Assembly: GCA_020027535.1 (NCBI GenBank)
Contig: JAHRAK010000127.1
Location: 1-41,162 of the forward strand
Reading direction: 5' to 3'
DNA from: Nitrospirales bacterium
GTDB taxonomy: Bacteria; Nitrospirota; Nitrospiria; Nitrospirales; UBA8639
DNA: 41,162 nt
Shown here: one piece after another, positions 6,866 to 17,010 of the stretch
Position numbering within the stretch: position 1 is the first letter of the stretch
Layout: the number at the start of each line of letters is the position of its first letter
Program-made: the position numbers and the translations under genes
The notes under the pieces: generated by a model
What the model saw: only the letters and a program-made list of their open reading frames with translations
Databases searched by the model: none
Told to the model about the DNA's origin: nothing

Positions 6866-9800
6866 CAGGAGACCTTGGCCAGCACGACTCTGTTGGCACT
6901 CAAGGGAAGGCCCACGGTAAAGACGGTTCCCTTCCCGACTTCACTTTCCACGGTCAGTTGCCCGCCGTGTCGTTCGACGATACCCAAACTCACCGACAAG
7001 CCCAGGCCCGTGCCCTCGCCCGTGCCTTTCGTGGTAAAAAAAGGATCGAAAATATGAGGACGGACTTCAGGGAGAATGCCCGACCCGGTATCCCCCACGT
7101 CGATCTCACAACGCTCGTGGACCATCCGGGTTTGCAGGATGATCGACCCTCCCTCGTCGGTCGCCTGAACGGCGTTGAGAATCAAATTGGTCAACACCTG
7201 TTCGATCATTTGCGGATCGACAAACAGCGGCGGCAGGCCATTGTCATAGACTTTGTGTAACTGAAGCCCTTTCTCGACAATGGCGTGATTCGTCAGGACC
7301 AGGACGCGATCGACCAGTCCGTTCATGTCATTCATGGAAAATTCAGGCTCGTGTTGTTGAGAGAAATCCAACAATTGCCGAACGATCTTTTGCGCGCGTC
7401 GCAGGCCGTCTTCCATATACGTGAAATATTCTTCCTGACGCTCGGCCGGCAACGTCCCTTTCCGAATATTATAGAGACAATTTAAAATCCCGCCTAACGG
7501 GTTGTTGATTTCATGTGCAACCCCGGCAGCCAGCTTCCCGACGGAGGCCAGTCGTTCGGTGTTTCGAAATTGCTGTTCCATGAGCTTTCTGTCCGTAATG
7601 TCCCGGGCAATACCCAGGACGCCCACCACGCTGTGCTGTTCATTTTCCAGGGGCGAGACACTCACGAGCACCGACCGGAGTTCCCCGTTTTGACTGATCA
7701 CCTCCACTTCATATTCCTGTTTGACTTCCAGCTCGAGAATATCTTTCAGACGACGCCCGCGGTGGCGCTTCGCGAGTAAGGTCAAAAACGGTCGCCCCAG
7801 CAGATCTTCTTTGCGATACCCCCAATTCTCCACCTTGCTGTTGACATAGGTAAATCGCTGATCGCGATCGAGGGTGTAAATCACGTCGTTGGCATTTTCA
7901 AGCAGACTTTCCAAGTACTTTTGCGTTTCCTGAATCTCCCGCGTCCGTGCCTGAACGTTCCCCTCAAGTTCTTCACTATGCCGCTGGAGTTGCTCTTCCA
8001 ACAGTTTTCGCTCCGCAATGTCACGAAGTTGCACCATAATCGACAACGTCGCGCCTTCTCCCACGCGAATCACGTCCATTTCCACCGCTCGCAGTATGTG
8101 TTGGGCATCAAACACCTCCAATTCGGTAGCCGGGACTTTTTCTTCATCAGAAACCACCGTTTCCAATAACTGCATGACCGTTTCTTTGTATGAGTCCGGC
8201 ACGAGCATCAGTAAGGATTGAGAGAGCAATTCGGCTTGTGTATAGCCAAGCACCTCTTGTTCGCGTTCATTCACGGCAACGATATGACCTGATGGGTTCA
8301 CCATAAAGATCGAATCCGCGGAGCGATTAAAGAGCACACGATACCGCTTTTCCGATTCGGAGAGTTGTTGCGTTTGGGCCGCCACTTCCTGCTCCAACTG
8401 GGTGGTATGCCAATCAATCTGTCGTTGAAGGACTTTCCGTTCGGTAATATCCCTGACAAACGCACGCGTGTGCACCAGGTCACCCGTTTCCGAATCAATC
8501 AGGGCCGTGGAGTGAATCTCGACGTCGATCGGAGTACCCTGTCTCGTGAGAAACACCGTTTCAATCGTGCTCCGTGGTTGCTGGGGCAACCGCTTCACGT
8601 ATTCAAGCGTTTCCGCTTTCCTCTCGGAAGGGAGAATGTCCCACAAATGCATCGAGAGCATTTCTCTCAATGTGAATCCTAATTTTTCCAATTCGGTTTC
8701 ATTGACGTGAACAAAACGCCCGGTTTTGTCGATTTGATGAATCATCTCGGGAGAATTCTCGATCAGATCACGGTACCGTTCTTCGAGAAGACGGATTTCT
8801 TCCATTTGCGTATTCAACTGCGAAAACGACTGTTTCAGGTTGACCGCCATTTTATTAAAAGCATTGGCAAGCGCTTCAATTTCATCGCCGGTCTTCAGCA
8901 CGAGGGGATGATCCCAATTCCCCGCGTCGATTCGCTGCACGCCTTCATGCAAGGTTTGAATCGGGCTCACGATTTTTCGAGCCACAATGAGTCCGGCCAA
9001 CCACAAAATGCCCAACACCACGACGCCATACATCGCCACCTTCACCAGTAATTGTTGCAGGGGAGCATAGGTCTCCTCGGGATTCTGCCGAACAATCGTC
9101 AGCCACTGTCTGCCCCGAAAACTTTCGGAAGCCAACGTTTCCGGAATCCGTAAATGGGCATACCCAACCAGGGAATCCTTCGCTCCATGGGTATCCTGCG
9201 TCACTTGGACCCATCCCGCCCGATCTTCGTTAATGGCAGCCACCATGACCGGATTCACGGTGTGTTGCTCCAGCGACAAGACCGGACAAATCAAGGGAGT
9301 CCCATCCACGTCGATGAGCATGGCATGGCCGGTGACGCCCGCCGTCACTTCGGAAATTGAACGAAACAATGAATCCCGGCGAAGCAAAATACTCACGGTC
9401 CCCAACGCCTGATGGCGGCCTTGATCAAAAATAGGAACGGCCACGTTCAGCACATGGGTTCCAAAGGATGGATCAAAGGTCAAATCGCTCACGTAAATCT
9501 GACCGTGTCCCTGCTGAAAAGCGGCTTCCCACCATTCCGTGTCACCATGGTAAAATCTCACTTGAGGCAAGGAACTGAGGACCAAGGCTCCCTGGTTATC
9601 GGTCACCAATATCCCCAAATAGTCGGACTTTCTGACGGCGTGCCAGTCAACCAGGTAATTCGTCGCAATCCGGTTCACGAAGACGGGAAATTCATGAGGA
9701 TTTTTTCGAGCCAGCCACCGTTCTTTCCATTCATCGATAAAGGCCTTGATTCTTTCGGGATCTCTCCCTTCGTAACTCCGGTTCGCCTCCTTCACCGCGG

Positions 9801-10044
9801 CACGAATAAAGGGAATCGTGGCCAACTGTTGAGACTCATTAATACCCCGCATGATTTGAGTCTCAATTTTTCTCGCCACTTCAACGGCAATGCCCTTAAA
9901 GTTCGAACCCGTAATTTCTCGAAGGGCCCGGCGCTCCTCCACGTAAGTCAGAAAGAGCGAAAGGGTAAGGGGGAGAAGTCCGACCAGCACCATTCCGAGA
10001 ATCGTTTTGCGCTGGAGACTCTGTGACCAAATCCACCGTTTCAT
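6865..10044 (-). CDS. membrane sensor histidine kinase (Cache-HAMP-3xPAS-HisKA-HATPase)
   Basis: A 1059-aa sensor kinase. Transmembrane helix 1 is at about residues 15-34 and helix 2 at about 335-357. Between them is a periplasmic region of roughly 300 residues of dCache type, with the GILVTDNQGALVLSS and AMLIDVDGTPLI strands usual for such sensors, so it should detect an extracytoplasmic ligand. A HAMP linker (about 355-410) is followed by three PAS domains starting near 423, 567 and 712, joined by coiled-coil stretches. The HisKA phosphoacceptor is His844 in GVAHEINNPL, and the ATPase domain has the GTGEGTGLGLS glycine loop near the end. It is co-translated with the response regulator. The ligand cannot be told from sequence. 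Confidence 0.92.
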   Translation of the reverse strand: MKRWIWSQSLQRKTILGMVLVGLLPLTLSLFLTYVEERRALREITGSNFKGIAVEVARKIETQIMRGINESQQLATIPFIRAAVKEANRSYEGRDPERIKAFIDEWKERWLARKNPHEFPVFVNRIATNYLVDWHAVRKSDYLGILVTDNQGALVLSSLPQVRFYHGDTEWWEAAFQQGHGQIYVSDLTFDPSFGTHVLNVAVPIFDQGRHQALGTVSILLRRDSLFRSISEVTAGVTGHAMLIDVDGTPLICPVLSLEQHTVNPVMVAAINEDRAGWVQVTQDTHGAKDSLVGYAHLRIPETLASESFRGRQWLTIVRQNPEETYAPLQQLLVKVAMYGVVVLGILWLAGLIVARKIVSPIQTLHEGVQRIDAGNWDHPLVLKTGDEIEALANAFNKMAVNLKQSFSQLNTQMEEIRLLEERYRDLIENSPEMIHQIDKTGRFVHVNETELEKLGFTLREMLSMHLWDILPSERKAETLEYVKRLPQQPRSTIETVFLTRQGTPIDVEIHSTALIDSETGDLVHTRAFVRDITERKVLQRQIDWHTTQLEQEVAAQTQQLSESEKRYRVLFNRSADSIFMVNPSGHIVAVNEREQEVLGYTQAELLSQSLLMLVPDSYKETVMQLLETVVSDEEKVPATELEVFDAQHILRAVEMDVIRVGEGATLSIMVQLRDIAERKLLEEQLQRHSEELEGNVQARTREIQETQKYLESLLENANDVIYTLDRDQRFTYVNSKVENWGYRKEDLLGRPFLTLLAKRHRGRRLKDILELEVKQEYEVEVISQNGELRSVLVSVSPLENEQHSVVGVLGIARDITDRKLMEQQFRNTERLASVGKLAAGVAHEINNPLGGILNCLYNIRKGTLPAERQEEYFTYMEDGLRRAQKIVRQLLDFSQQHEPEFSMNDMNGLVDRVLVLTNHAIVEKGLQLHKVYDNGLPPLFVDPQMIEQVLTNLILNAVQATDEGGSIILQTRMVHERCEIDVGDTGSGILPEVRPHIFDPFFTTKGTGEGTGLGLSVSLGIVERHGGQLTVESEVGKGTVFTVGLPLSANRVVLAKVS

Positions 10045-10154
10045 TGCCGTGATACCTCAAAAGACGGACTGGTGCGTCACGTATCAATGTTCAAGAGAAT
10101 GTTTTCAGAGAGGTCAACCCTTGTCAAGGATTGCCACACGAGACAGCGGTGAGC

Positions 10155-11075
10155 CTAGGCGCCTCGACTTAACAACCGGCCTTTCCCACCCGGCCAAACC
10201 AACAGAAGAGGACTCGCCACAAACACGGAGGAATACGTCCCGATGAGCACTCCCAATAACAGCGCGAGAGAAAAATCATGGAGTACTTCACCCCCAAACA
10301 TCGTCAAGGGAACTAACACCAACACCACCGTCAGGGTCGTGATCAAGGTTCTGGTGAGCACTTGATTAATCCCGGCATTGATAATGGTCAAGATGGAATC
10401 ACGTCGCCGGGCACGAAGATTTTCTCGAATGCGGTCGAAGACCACAACGGAGTCGGTCAGCGAGTACCCGGCCAAGGTCAGCAACGCGGTCACGACCAAT
10501 AAAGTGATTTCTTTGTCGAGAAGATAATAGATGCCCAGGACGGCCAACACGTCATGAAAGGTCGCAATCGCCGCGGCAACCCCGAATCGCAGTTCAAAAC
10601 GCGTGGCCACGTAGAGAATGATCCCGATCAGGGAAATGGTGATCGCCAGCAAAGCGTCCTGTTGCAGACGGTGCCCGATCGTCGGGCCGATTTCCGTACT
10701 GGAATCGACCACGAATTTGTTATAACTGAATTCCTCTTCGAACACCTCCACGATTCTTTCCGCAACCTTGTGTTCAAGCGTGCCTTCCGTCTTCACTCGA
10801 ATCAGGAGTTTATGGTCCTGGGTAAATTCCTGGAGCTCCGCTTCATGGAGTCCATGTTTGCCAAGTGCCTGACGGGCCTGTTCAATCCCGATCGCATTCT
10901 CAAACTTCAATTGGACGGCCGTGCCACCGGCAAAGTCGATTCCGAGATTGGCGGCTCCAGTCCCGATCTGAATGAGAGCGATCAATCCAACGAGTACCAG
11001 CAGGCTTGAGACACCGAAGGCCACGTGGCGTTTCCCCATGAAATCGATATTCGTTTTTCCAACAATTTCCAACAT
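10155..11075 (-). CDS. secF: protein translocase subunit SecF
   Basis: Encodes 306 aa from the ATG at 11075, which has GAGG six bases upstream. An in-frame TTG at 11087 would add four residues. SecF with SecD forms the RND-type membrane complex that uses proton motive force to pull proteins out of the SecYEG channel. Visible features are six expected membrane segments, the periplasmic P1 region after LGIDFAGGTAVQLKF, and the family signature YSLTDSVVVFDRIREN in the fourth membrane segment, whose Asp is important for proton movement. It follows secD with a gap of only 18 bases, in the usual yajC-secD-secF order. Confidence 0.96.
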   Translation of the reverse strand: MLEIVGKTNIDFMGKRHVAFGVSSLLVLVGLIALIQIGTGAANLGIDFAGGTAVQLKFENAIGIEQARQALGKHGLHEAELQEFTQDHKLLIRVKTEGTLEHKVAERIVEVFEEEFSYNKFVVDSSTEIGPTIGHRLQQDALLAITISLIGIILYVATRFELRFGVAAAIATFHDVLAVLGIYYLLDKEITLLVVTALLTLAGYSLTDSVVVFDRIRENLRARRRDSILTIINAGINQVLTRTLITTLTVVLVLVPLTMFGGEVLHDFSLALLLGVLIGTYSSVFVASPLLLVWPGGKGRLLSRGA

Positions 11076-11093
11076 GTTCAACCTCAAGCTATG

Positions 11094-12734
11094 CTAAATG
11101 CTCAACCGTTCGAGCTTGCGTCGATTGATGAGATCAAAGACGACTTTGGTCCCGATTAACGCGGTAAACAGATTGATCGCAATGCCCAGGCACAGGGTCA
11201 CGGCAAAACCTTTGATGGGCCCGGTCCCGAATACAAACAACGCCAACCCGGTAATCAAGGTGGTGACGTGGGAGTCGACAATCGTTAAGAAGGCCTTATC
11301 ATACCCCGCATCGACCGCCAACCGGACGGGGCGTCCCTGCCTCAGTTCTTCCCGAATGCGTTCAAAAATTAAAATATTGGAGTCTACCCCCATCCCGATC
11401 GTTAAAATAATGCCCGCGATACCCGGTAACGTCAGCGTGGCATTGAGTCCGGATAACGCACCCAACAAACAGATGAGATTCAAAGCCAAGGCCGCATCCG
11501 CAATCACGCCGGACATTCGGTAATAGAAGACCATAAAGATCAACACGATCATGCCGGCAAGCATCGTGGTCTTGAGGCCCTTCTCAATGGAATCCCGTCC
11601 CAACGAAGGCCCCACCGTCAGATCCTGTATCGTTTTCATCGGTGCGGGAAGCGCACCCGCTCGGAGGACAATGGCCAAGTCATTCGCCTCGTCCGTGGTA
11701 AAGTTTCCGGTGATCTGAGCCCGTCCGCCGAGTATCGGTTCGTTAATACGGGGCGCCGAATAGACCGTGCCGTCCAGGACGATCGCCATGAACTTTCCAA
11801 CGTTAGCGCTGGTAATCCGTCCGAATTCTTTCGCGCCTTTGCTGTCGAACGTCACCCCCACGTACACTTCGCTGAATTCGGTATAATTGACGCGTGCATC
11901 CTGCAACACGTCTCCGGTCAACACCGCCCCTTTTCGAACAAGATACGGCCGACTGAATATCGGAACCTCGTCCTTGGAATCGGGGATGGATTCAAACAAG
12001 ATTTCCGAACCCTCGGGAACCTTGTCGGCAAATTTCTCTCGAATGCTCGACTCTTCACTTCGTTGGACTTGCACGGGCAACCCGAGCCCTGGTTGATTGT
12101 CCTCATCGAGCATCTTGAACTCCAGCAAGGCCGTATCCTGAATCAAGCTTTTCGCCCGCTCGGGATCCTTGACTCCGGGAAGCTGGATCACCAACTCCGT
12201 GCGTCCCTGGCGTTGCAGCAGCGGTTCCGTGACGCCGAACTGATCGATTCGATTCCGAATCGTCTCCAACGCTTGATTGATGGCAGCGTTCTTGATCCGA
12301 TCAACTTCACTGGTGAGCAGCTCCACAACCAAGGTCCGGCTCTCACGGGAAACCTGGAAATAAGAGGGGAACTCATCGCGAATAAGCTCTGCGGTTTCTT
12401 CAATTGTTCCGTCTTTCGATACATCAAGTTTCACCTGGAGGCCACCGACTCTTTCAATTTTGTCGAAGGCAATGTCTTTATCGGTCAACAGGTCTTGCAT
12501 GGCTTTGGCGGCACGGTCGATGGCAATCTCGACGGCTCGATCCTCTTCCACCTCCAACACCAGATGAATACCGCCTTGCAGATCGAGACCAAGCGATACT
12601 CCACGAGGGGGGATCAGCCACTTGACGCTCTCCGGGATCCGGTCATAAAGCCCCGGCCAAGAAGGGAGAAAAAGATAGAACGAAACCACGGATAGGAACA
12701 AAACAAGAAATAAGCGGCCACGAATTTTTTTCAT
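11094..12734 (-). CDS. secD: protein translocase subunit SecD
   Basis: A 546-aa RND-family membrane protein. It has an N-terminal membrane helix (about 8-26), the conserved SLGLDLQGGIHLVLEV start of the periplasmic P1 head (about 47-62), a large periplasmic domain, then five C-terminal membrane helices from about residue 385 with GMGVDSNILIFERIREE, the counterpart of the SecF signature. It drives late steps of Sec export, needed here for the many secreted cytochromes and copper proteins. It lies between yajC and secF with short gaps, so the three are almost surely one operon. Confidence 0.97.
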   Translation of the reverse strand: MKKIRGRLFLVLFLSVVSFYLFLPSWPGLYDRIPESVKWLIPPRGVSLGLDLQGGIHLVLEVEEDRAVEIAIDRAAKAMQDLLTDKDIAFDKIERVGGLQVKLDVSKDGTIEETAELIRDEFPSYFQVSRESRTLVVELLTSEVDRIKNAAINQALETIRNRIDQFGVTEPLLQRQGRTELVIQLPGVKDPERAKSLIQDTALLEFKMLDEDNQPGLGLPVQVQRSEESSIREKFADKVPEGSEILFESIPDSKDEVPIFSRPYLVRKGAVLTGDVLQDARVNYTEFSEVYVGVTFDSKGAKEFGRITSANVGKFMAIVLDGTVYSAPRINEPILGGRAQITGNFTTDEANDLAIVLRAGALPAPMKTIQDLTVGPSLGRDSIEKGLKTTMLAGMIVLIFMVFYYRMSGVIADAALALNLICLLGALSGLNATLTLPGIAGIILTIGMGVDSNILIFERIREELRQGRPVRLAVDAGYDKAFLTIVDSHVTTLITGLALFVFGTGPIKGFAVTLCLGIAINLFTALIGTKVVFDLINRRKLERLSI

Positions 12735-12752
12735 GCTGTTGCCTTTTGTCCT

Positions 12753-13079
12753 CTACCCTTCTTCATCCGTCCGTAACCGGGCAATATTCTCACGTTGAAC
12801 CTTCACTTTCGTATTATCATCGATTTGCACGGTAGCAGTGTCTTTATCCAACCGGGTAATGGACCCCCACATGCCGGCGGACGTAATAATTTTATCGCCC
12901 TTCTTCAACTTGGTTAACATCTCCTTATGCTGTTTTTGCTTCCGCTGCTGCGGCAGGATCAACAAAAAATAAAACACCACGAAAATCAAAATGAAAGGAA
13001 CCAGAGAAAACAACCCCGCTGCTCCCTCCGGAGCCCCTCCTGCCTGTGCCCAAGCTATCGAGGCCATCTCCATTCCCAT
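12753..13079 (-). CDS. yajC: preprotein translocase accessory subunit YajC
   Basis: A 108-aa single-pass membrane protein. The hydrophobic helix (about residues 22-43, LFSLVPFILIFVVFYFLLI) is followed by the family hallmark LPQQRKQKQHKEML and a small beta domain beginning GDKIITSAGMWGSI. YajC associates with SecDF. The ATG at 13079 follows the tgt stop codon directly and has AAGGA seven bases before it; two more in-frame ATGs at codons 3 and 5 are possible starts. Confidence 0.96.
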   Translation of the reverse strand: MGMEMASIAWAQAGGAPEGAAGLFSLVPFILIFVVFYFLLILPQQRKQKQHKEMLTKLKKGDKIITSAGMWGSITRLDKDTATVQIDDNTKVKVQRENIARLRTDEEG

Positions 13080-14270
13080 TCACCCATCCTTTCCTTTTTT
13101 CGATCCCTCGGCAGCCATCGGATCACCGACGCCTACCAGTTCGGCATACGAAGCACTTTTCGCATCATGACGGCGTTGTTCATAAAAGTTCCGGCGAAAT
13201 GAGAGAAAGGCTCCTGATTGAATCGCTGAACGCATCGTCTCCATAAGTTTTTGATAATACCAAAGATTATGAATGGTGTTGAGTCGCACCCCCAACATTT
13301 CATTCGACAGATACAAATGCCGCAGATAGGCTCGGGAATACTTCCGACAGACCGGACATTCGCACTGCCCGTCTATCGGTGCCTCATCCTTCGCATATTG
13401 AGCATGTTTGATCAAGACCCGTCCCTGAGTCGTGAATAACCATCCCGTACGCCCATGTCTGGATGGAATCACACAGTCAAACAAATCCACGCCGCGCATG
13501 ACACCTTCGACAAGGTCTTCAGGAAGACCGACCCCCATCAGGTAACGAGGGTGGGACGAGGGAAGCTCGTCGACCGAAACTTCAAGCATATCAAGCAAGG
13601 CACGCTTATCTTCTCCCAACGATAGACCACCGATGGCGTACCCATCAAATCCTATTTCAACCAGCTCACGGGCGGACTGTCGGCGAAAATCGGCATCCAG
13701 CGCTCCTTGCACAATACCAAACAGAGCCTGTTGCCGGCCACGTGCGGCCACGGCACAACGTTTCGCCCACGTCGTCGTCCGCATGACCGCGACCCGGGCC
13801 TGCTCTCTTGAACACGGATGCGGCGGGCATTCATCCAATGTCATCATGATATCCGATCCCAGGGCCATTTGAATTTCCATACACAACTCAGGCGTGAGAT
13901 GATGTGCGGACCCGTCCAAATGCGATCGAAAGGAAATCCCGTCATCCGTGATCTGACGCAAATCCGCAAGGCTGACTAATTGAAAGCCCCCACTATCCGT
14001 TAGAATCGAACCCTGCCATCCGGTAAATCGGTGAAGCCCGCCTTGCTCTTGAATGAGCCGGTGACCGGGTCGTAAGTACACATGATAGGCATTACTCAGC
14101 ATCAATCCGAATCCCAAACCCCGAAGCTCATCGGGCGCAATCCCTTTCACCGTTCCCAGCGTGCCCACGGGCATAAACGCCGGGGTGTCAATGGTGCCAT
14201 GAGGGGTGGCCAGAACGGCGGAGCGGGCAGCGCTCTGCGGGTCATGCCGTAGAACGGAGAAGACAATCAC
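13080..14270 (-). CDS. tgt: queuine/preQ1 tRNA-ribosyltransferase
   Basis: A 396-aa TIM-barrel enzyme that swaps guanine for preQ1 at wobble position 34 of GUN-anticodon tRNAs, a step of queuosine synthesis. It has MPVGTLGTVKG near the N-terminus, the active-site LTDSGGFQLVSL, the nucleophile region LFDCVIPSRHGRTG, and the zinc site CECPVC with a downstream His in LRHLY. The start is a GTG at 14270 with only a weak ribosome-binding site. It is directly upstream of yajC-secD-secF, the common bacterial order. Confidence 0.96.
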   Translation of the reverse strand: MIVFSVLRHDPQSAARSAVLATPHGTIDTPAFMPVGTLGTVKGIAPDELRGLGFGLMLSNAYHVYLRPGHRLIQEQGGLHRFTGWQGSILTDSGGFQLVSLADLRQITDDGISFRSHLDGSAHHLTPELCMEIQMALGSDIMMTLDECPPHPCSREQARVAVMRTTTWAKRCAVAARGRQQALFGIVQGALDADFRRQSARELVEIGFDGYAIGGLSLGEDKRALLDMLEVSVDELPSSHPRYLMGVGLPEDLVEGVMRGVDLFDCVIPSRHGRTGWLFTTQGRVLIKHAQYAKDEAPIDGQCECPVCRKYSRAYLRHLYLSNEMLGVRLNTIHNLWYYQKLMETMRSAIQSGAFLSFRRNFYEQRRHDAKSASYAELVGVGDPMAAEGSKKGKDG

Positions 14271-14382
14271 GATAAGCGCTCACCCGAGTCATCGCGACGT
14301 TTCGTCAACGACCGGACACTCATACAAGCTGCACAACACTCGATAACCGGTTCATGATCAACACACAACGTCCTCAAAATCC

Positions 14383-16143
14383 TTACATTTTTTCCGGGGC
14401 ACTGACGCCCAATAACAGGAGTCCATTTTTAATAACCGTTTGAACTTGTTTTAACAGCACTAACCTGGCCATGGTCAATTCCCGGGATAAGACTTCCCGG
14501 ACCAATGCACTCGATTCCTCGTCATGATCGGGTTCGCCGGACGATTCCTCCTTGGCGTCATCCACTCTGGGCGGGAGGACGCGATGCTTGTAATAAAAGA
14601 CATGGAGAAATCCTGCAAGTTCGAGCAGATAAAACGTGATGCGATGAGGTTCCAAGGCCTTCGCACTCGCTTCAAGCAACCCGGGGAAACTCGATAACTG
14701 TTTAATCAGCCGAATTTCTTCCGGCTGCACCAACGCGGACAGTGGAGCCCCGCCAACCGAAGACACGAAAAACCCTCGTTCTTGGGCCGTCCGGAATAAA
14801 CTGGCGAGTCGCGCGTGAGCATATTGAACGTAATAGACGGGATTTTCAGCGGACTGCTTTTTCGCCAACTCCAGATCGAATTCAAGATGGGTATCCGAAC
14901 GACGCATCAGGAAAAAAAATTTGGCCGCATCGGCACCTACTTCATCCACCACGTCCTGAAGCGTGACAAATTCTCCAGCCCGTTTGGACATCTCAACTTT
15001 TTTCCCGCCCCGCAACAAACGCACCATCTGGACCAAGACCACCCGTAAGCAATCGTCACCATAGCCAAAGGCTTTGATCACGGCTTGCATGCGCGGGACG
15101 TATCCATGATGATCCGCACCCCAAATATTAATCAACCATTCGTAGCCCCGACGTACCTTATCAAAATGATACGCGATGTCCGAGGCCAAGTAGGTATAGT
15201 CACCATCCTGCTTGCAGACCACGCGGTCTTTTTCATCTTGAAATCGAGAAGACCGGAACCACGTCGCGCCATCCTGTGTAAACACCAAATCCCGTTGTTC
15301 AAGATCATGCAGGGCTGCCTGTATTCTCCCCGAAGAAAACAAGGACGCCTCGCTGTACCACGTCTCGAACTCCACCCCGAATTGTGCAAGATCCTCTTTA
15401 ATGGCTCGCACGAGTTCGTGAGAGGCCCATTGGCCACATTCTCGTCGTGCGTCTTCCGGGTTCAGGGTCAAAAGGTGGATGCTCTTCTCTCGATCCATCG
15501 CTTGGGCAAGGGTTTTGATATAGTCTCCATGGTAGCCATCCTCGGGAAAAGAACACTCCCGGCCATGCATTTCAAGATACCGGGCGTACACCGAGTCGGC
15601 TAACAGTTTCATCTGGCGACCCGCATCATTGATATAATATTCTTTATCGACTTCATACCCTGCCGCTCGCAACAACCTGGCCAAGGCTTCACCCAGGGCC
15701 GCCCCACGGCCATGTCCCATATGGAGCGGGCCCGTGGGATTGGCACTGACAAATTCCAAAAGAACTCGTTGCCCCTGTCCTATCTTGCTATGCCCGTACC
15801 GGTCGCCCGTTCGCTCAATCTCTTCGAGCACCGAAAGCCAGCAATCCGGGCGGAGCGTGACATTCAAGAATCCGGGTGGTGCCACCGACACCTTTTCCAG
15901 AAAAGTACAAGAAGCCTGGAGTTGATCGGCGATCACGTGTGCCACTTCCAACGGTGGCCGTTTTTCCTGTTTCGCAATGAGCATGGCCACACTTGAAGAC
16001 AAATCGCCCCATTCCTCCCGCTTGGGAAAGTCAACCACGGGCTGAGGAAAATGCGCTGATTGCAAGGAACCCCGTTGCTGCGCTTGCAGCAGGGCATTGG
16101 TAATGGCAGAGGCAACCTGTTCTTGAATAATTCCGGCAGACAT
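14383..16143 (-). CDS. argS: arginyl-tRNA synthetase
   Basis: A 586-aa class I synthetase that attaches arginine to tRNA-Arg. The N-terminal Add1 domain is followed by ANPTGPLHMGHGRGAALG, the HIGH-type signature. The catalytic domain includes WGADHHGYVPRMQA, and the KMSKS loop appears as VEMSKRAGEFV, a degenerate form usual for ArgRS. The helical anticodon-binding domain with the DALR-like pattern closes the protein. The ATG at 16143 is the natural start. The gene is set apart from mobA by 188 bases with no feature I recognise. Confidence 0.96.
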   Translation of the reverse strand: MSAGIIQEQVASAITNALLQAQQRGSLQSAHFPQPVVDFPKREEWGDLSSSVAMLIAKQEKRPPLEVAHVIADQLQASCTFLEKVSVAPPGFLNVTLRPDCWLSVLEEIERTGDRYGHSKIGQGQRVLLEFVSANPTGPLHMGHGRGAALGEALARLLRAAGYEVDKEYYINDAGRQMKLLADSVYARYLEMHGRECSFPEDGYHGDYIKTLAQAMDREKSIHLLTLNPEDARRECGQWASHELVRAIKEDLAQFGVEFETWYSEASLFSSGRIQAALHDLEQRDLVFTQDGATWFRSSRFQDEKDRVVCKQDGDYTYLASDIAYHFDKVRRGYEWLINIWGADHHGYVPRMQAVIKAFGYGDDCLRVVLVQMVRLLRGGKKVEMSKRAGEFVTLQDVVDEVGADAAKFFFLMRRSDTHLEFDLELAKKQSAENPVYYVQYAHARLASLFRTAQERGFFVSSVGGAPLSALVQPEEIRLIKQLSSFPGLLEASAKALEPHRITFYLLELAGFLHVFYYKHRVLPPRVDDAKEESSGEPDHDEESSALVREVLSRELTMARLVLLKQVQTVIKNGLLLLGVSAPEKM

Positions 16144-16331
16144 GACGCTATCGAAAAAATACGCAGGGATTTAAGGGGAAGTGGGCTGGGAATCTAACAC
16201 AGCCTCTTCGGCCCTCGCAAGCAAAGGGGCGCTTCTGGCATCGGCGTGTGTTGCGCGTGTGTCCGGCTGAACAGCTCCGGGCCAGATGATCAAACCAGGT
16301 TGCCGTTCGATGAATCGCCTATGAACGGGAA

Positions 16332-16934
16332 TTAGCCAGGGTTGATTTTTTTCGCGAGTTCAACGTCGGCTGGTGAATTCAAATTCAAAAAGGAAAGGAG
16401 TTGAGGGTCCAGAACTTTGATCTCCGATTCGGGAATACGATGCACGGTAAGACCCTGTTTGTCGGCAATATTTTGAAGACGAAGGTCTTGGCTATCGATC
16501 ATTTCCTTTAAAAACGGAAGGCATTTTTTTGAATACAGCCCGTGCAGAGGCTGAAGCCCATTCACCAATTGAGCCAGGACAATATCCGTTGCATCGACTT
16601 TTTGGGAAAAAAGCTCAATGACAGCCGGGTCTAAAAATGGCATATCACAGGCCACAACGAATACTCGGGAATATCGGGAATAATACAGTCCTGTATACAG
16701 CCCACCCACGGCTGCACATCCAGGGACAAGATCAATAACGATCTGTATTCTATCCTCTTGTCTTGATATATCCTCTTCAGCCAACACCAACAGCACTTCC
16801 GGGAAGACATCAAGCAGAACAGAGAGTACCCTGTCCAGGAGCGGTTTTCCATGAATGGATAAAGATCGTTTATCCATCCCCATTCTTCTGCTCTTCCCAC
16901 CGGCTAAGACCACGCCTGAAATTTCTTGAATCAC
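16332..16934 (-). CDS. mobA: molybdenum cofactor guanylyltransferase
   Basis: A 200-aa Rossmann-type nucleotidyltransferase. The N-terminal GTP-binding motif LAGGKSRRMGMDKRSL and the metal site ACDMPFLDP are diagnostic for MobA. It links GMP to molybdopterin to make the bis-MGD cofactor that DMSO-reductase-type enzymes such as NXR need. The start is a GTG at 16934. Its place between the respiratory cluster and housekeeping genes fits a supply role for the molybdoenzyme, but transcriptional linkage is unlikely because a strong terminator lies just upstream. Confidence 0.93.
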   Translation of the reverse strand: MIQEISGVVLAGGKSRRMGMDKRSLSIHGKPLLDRVLSVLLDVFPEVLLVLAEEDISRQEDRIQIVIDLVPGCAAVGGLYTGLYYSRYSRVFVVACDMPFLDPAVIELFSQKVDATDIVLAQLVNGLQPLHGLYSKKCLPFLKEMIDSQDLRLQNIADKQGLTVHRIPESEIKVLDPQLLSFLNLNSPADVELAKKINPG

Positions 16935-16951
16935 ATTGTCACCCGCTAAAC

Positions 16952-16987
16952 AAAAAAAAGGGGGGTGGACCGCTCCACCCCCCTTTT
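16952..16987 (-). terminator. strong intrinsic terminator of the respiratory cluster
   Basis: A perfect ten-base stem GGGGGGTGGA / TCCACCCCCC (16960-16969 with 16974-16983) has a four-base loop. On the minus strand it is followed by eight T residues, and on the plus strand by four, so it should stop transcription leaving the gene at 17011-18840. Confidence 0.9.
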
Positions 16988-17010
16988 GGGCTTTTGGCGC
17001 TAGCCCGTAG

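Noticed and set aside
16144..16331. tRNA gene or small RNA between mobA and argS
   Set aside because: No cloverleaf, T-loop motif or terminator could be found in this 188-base gap.
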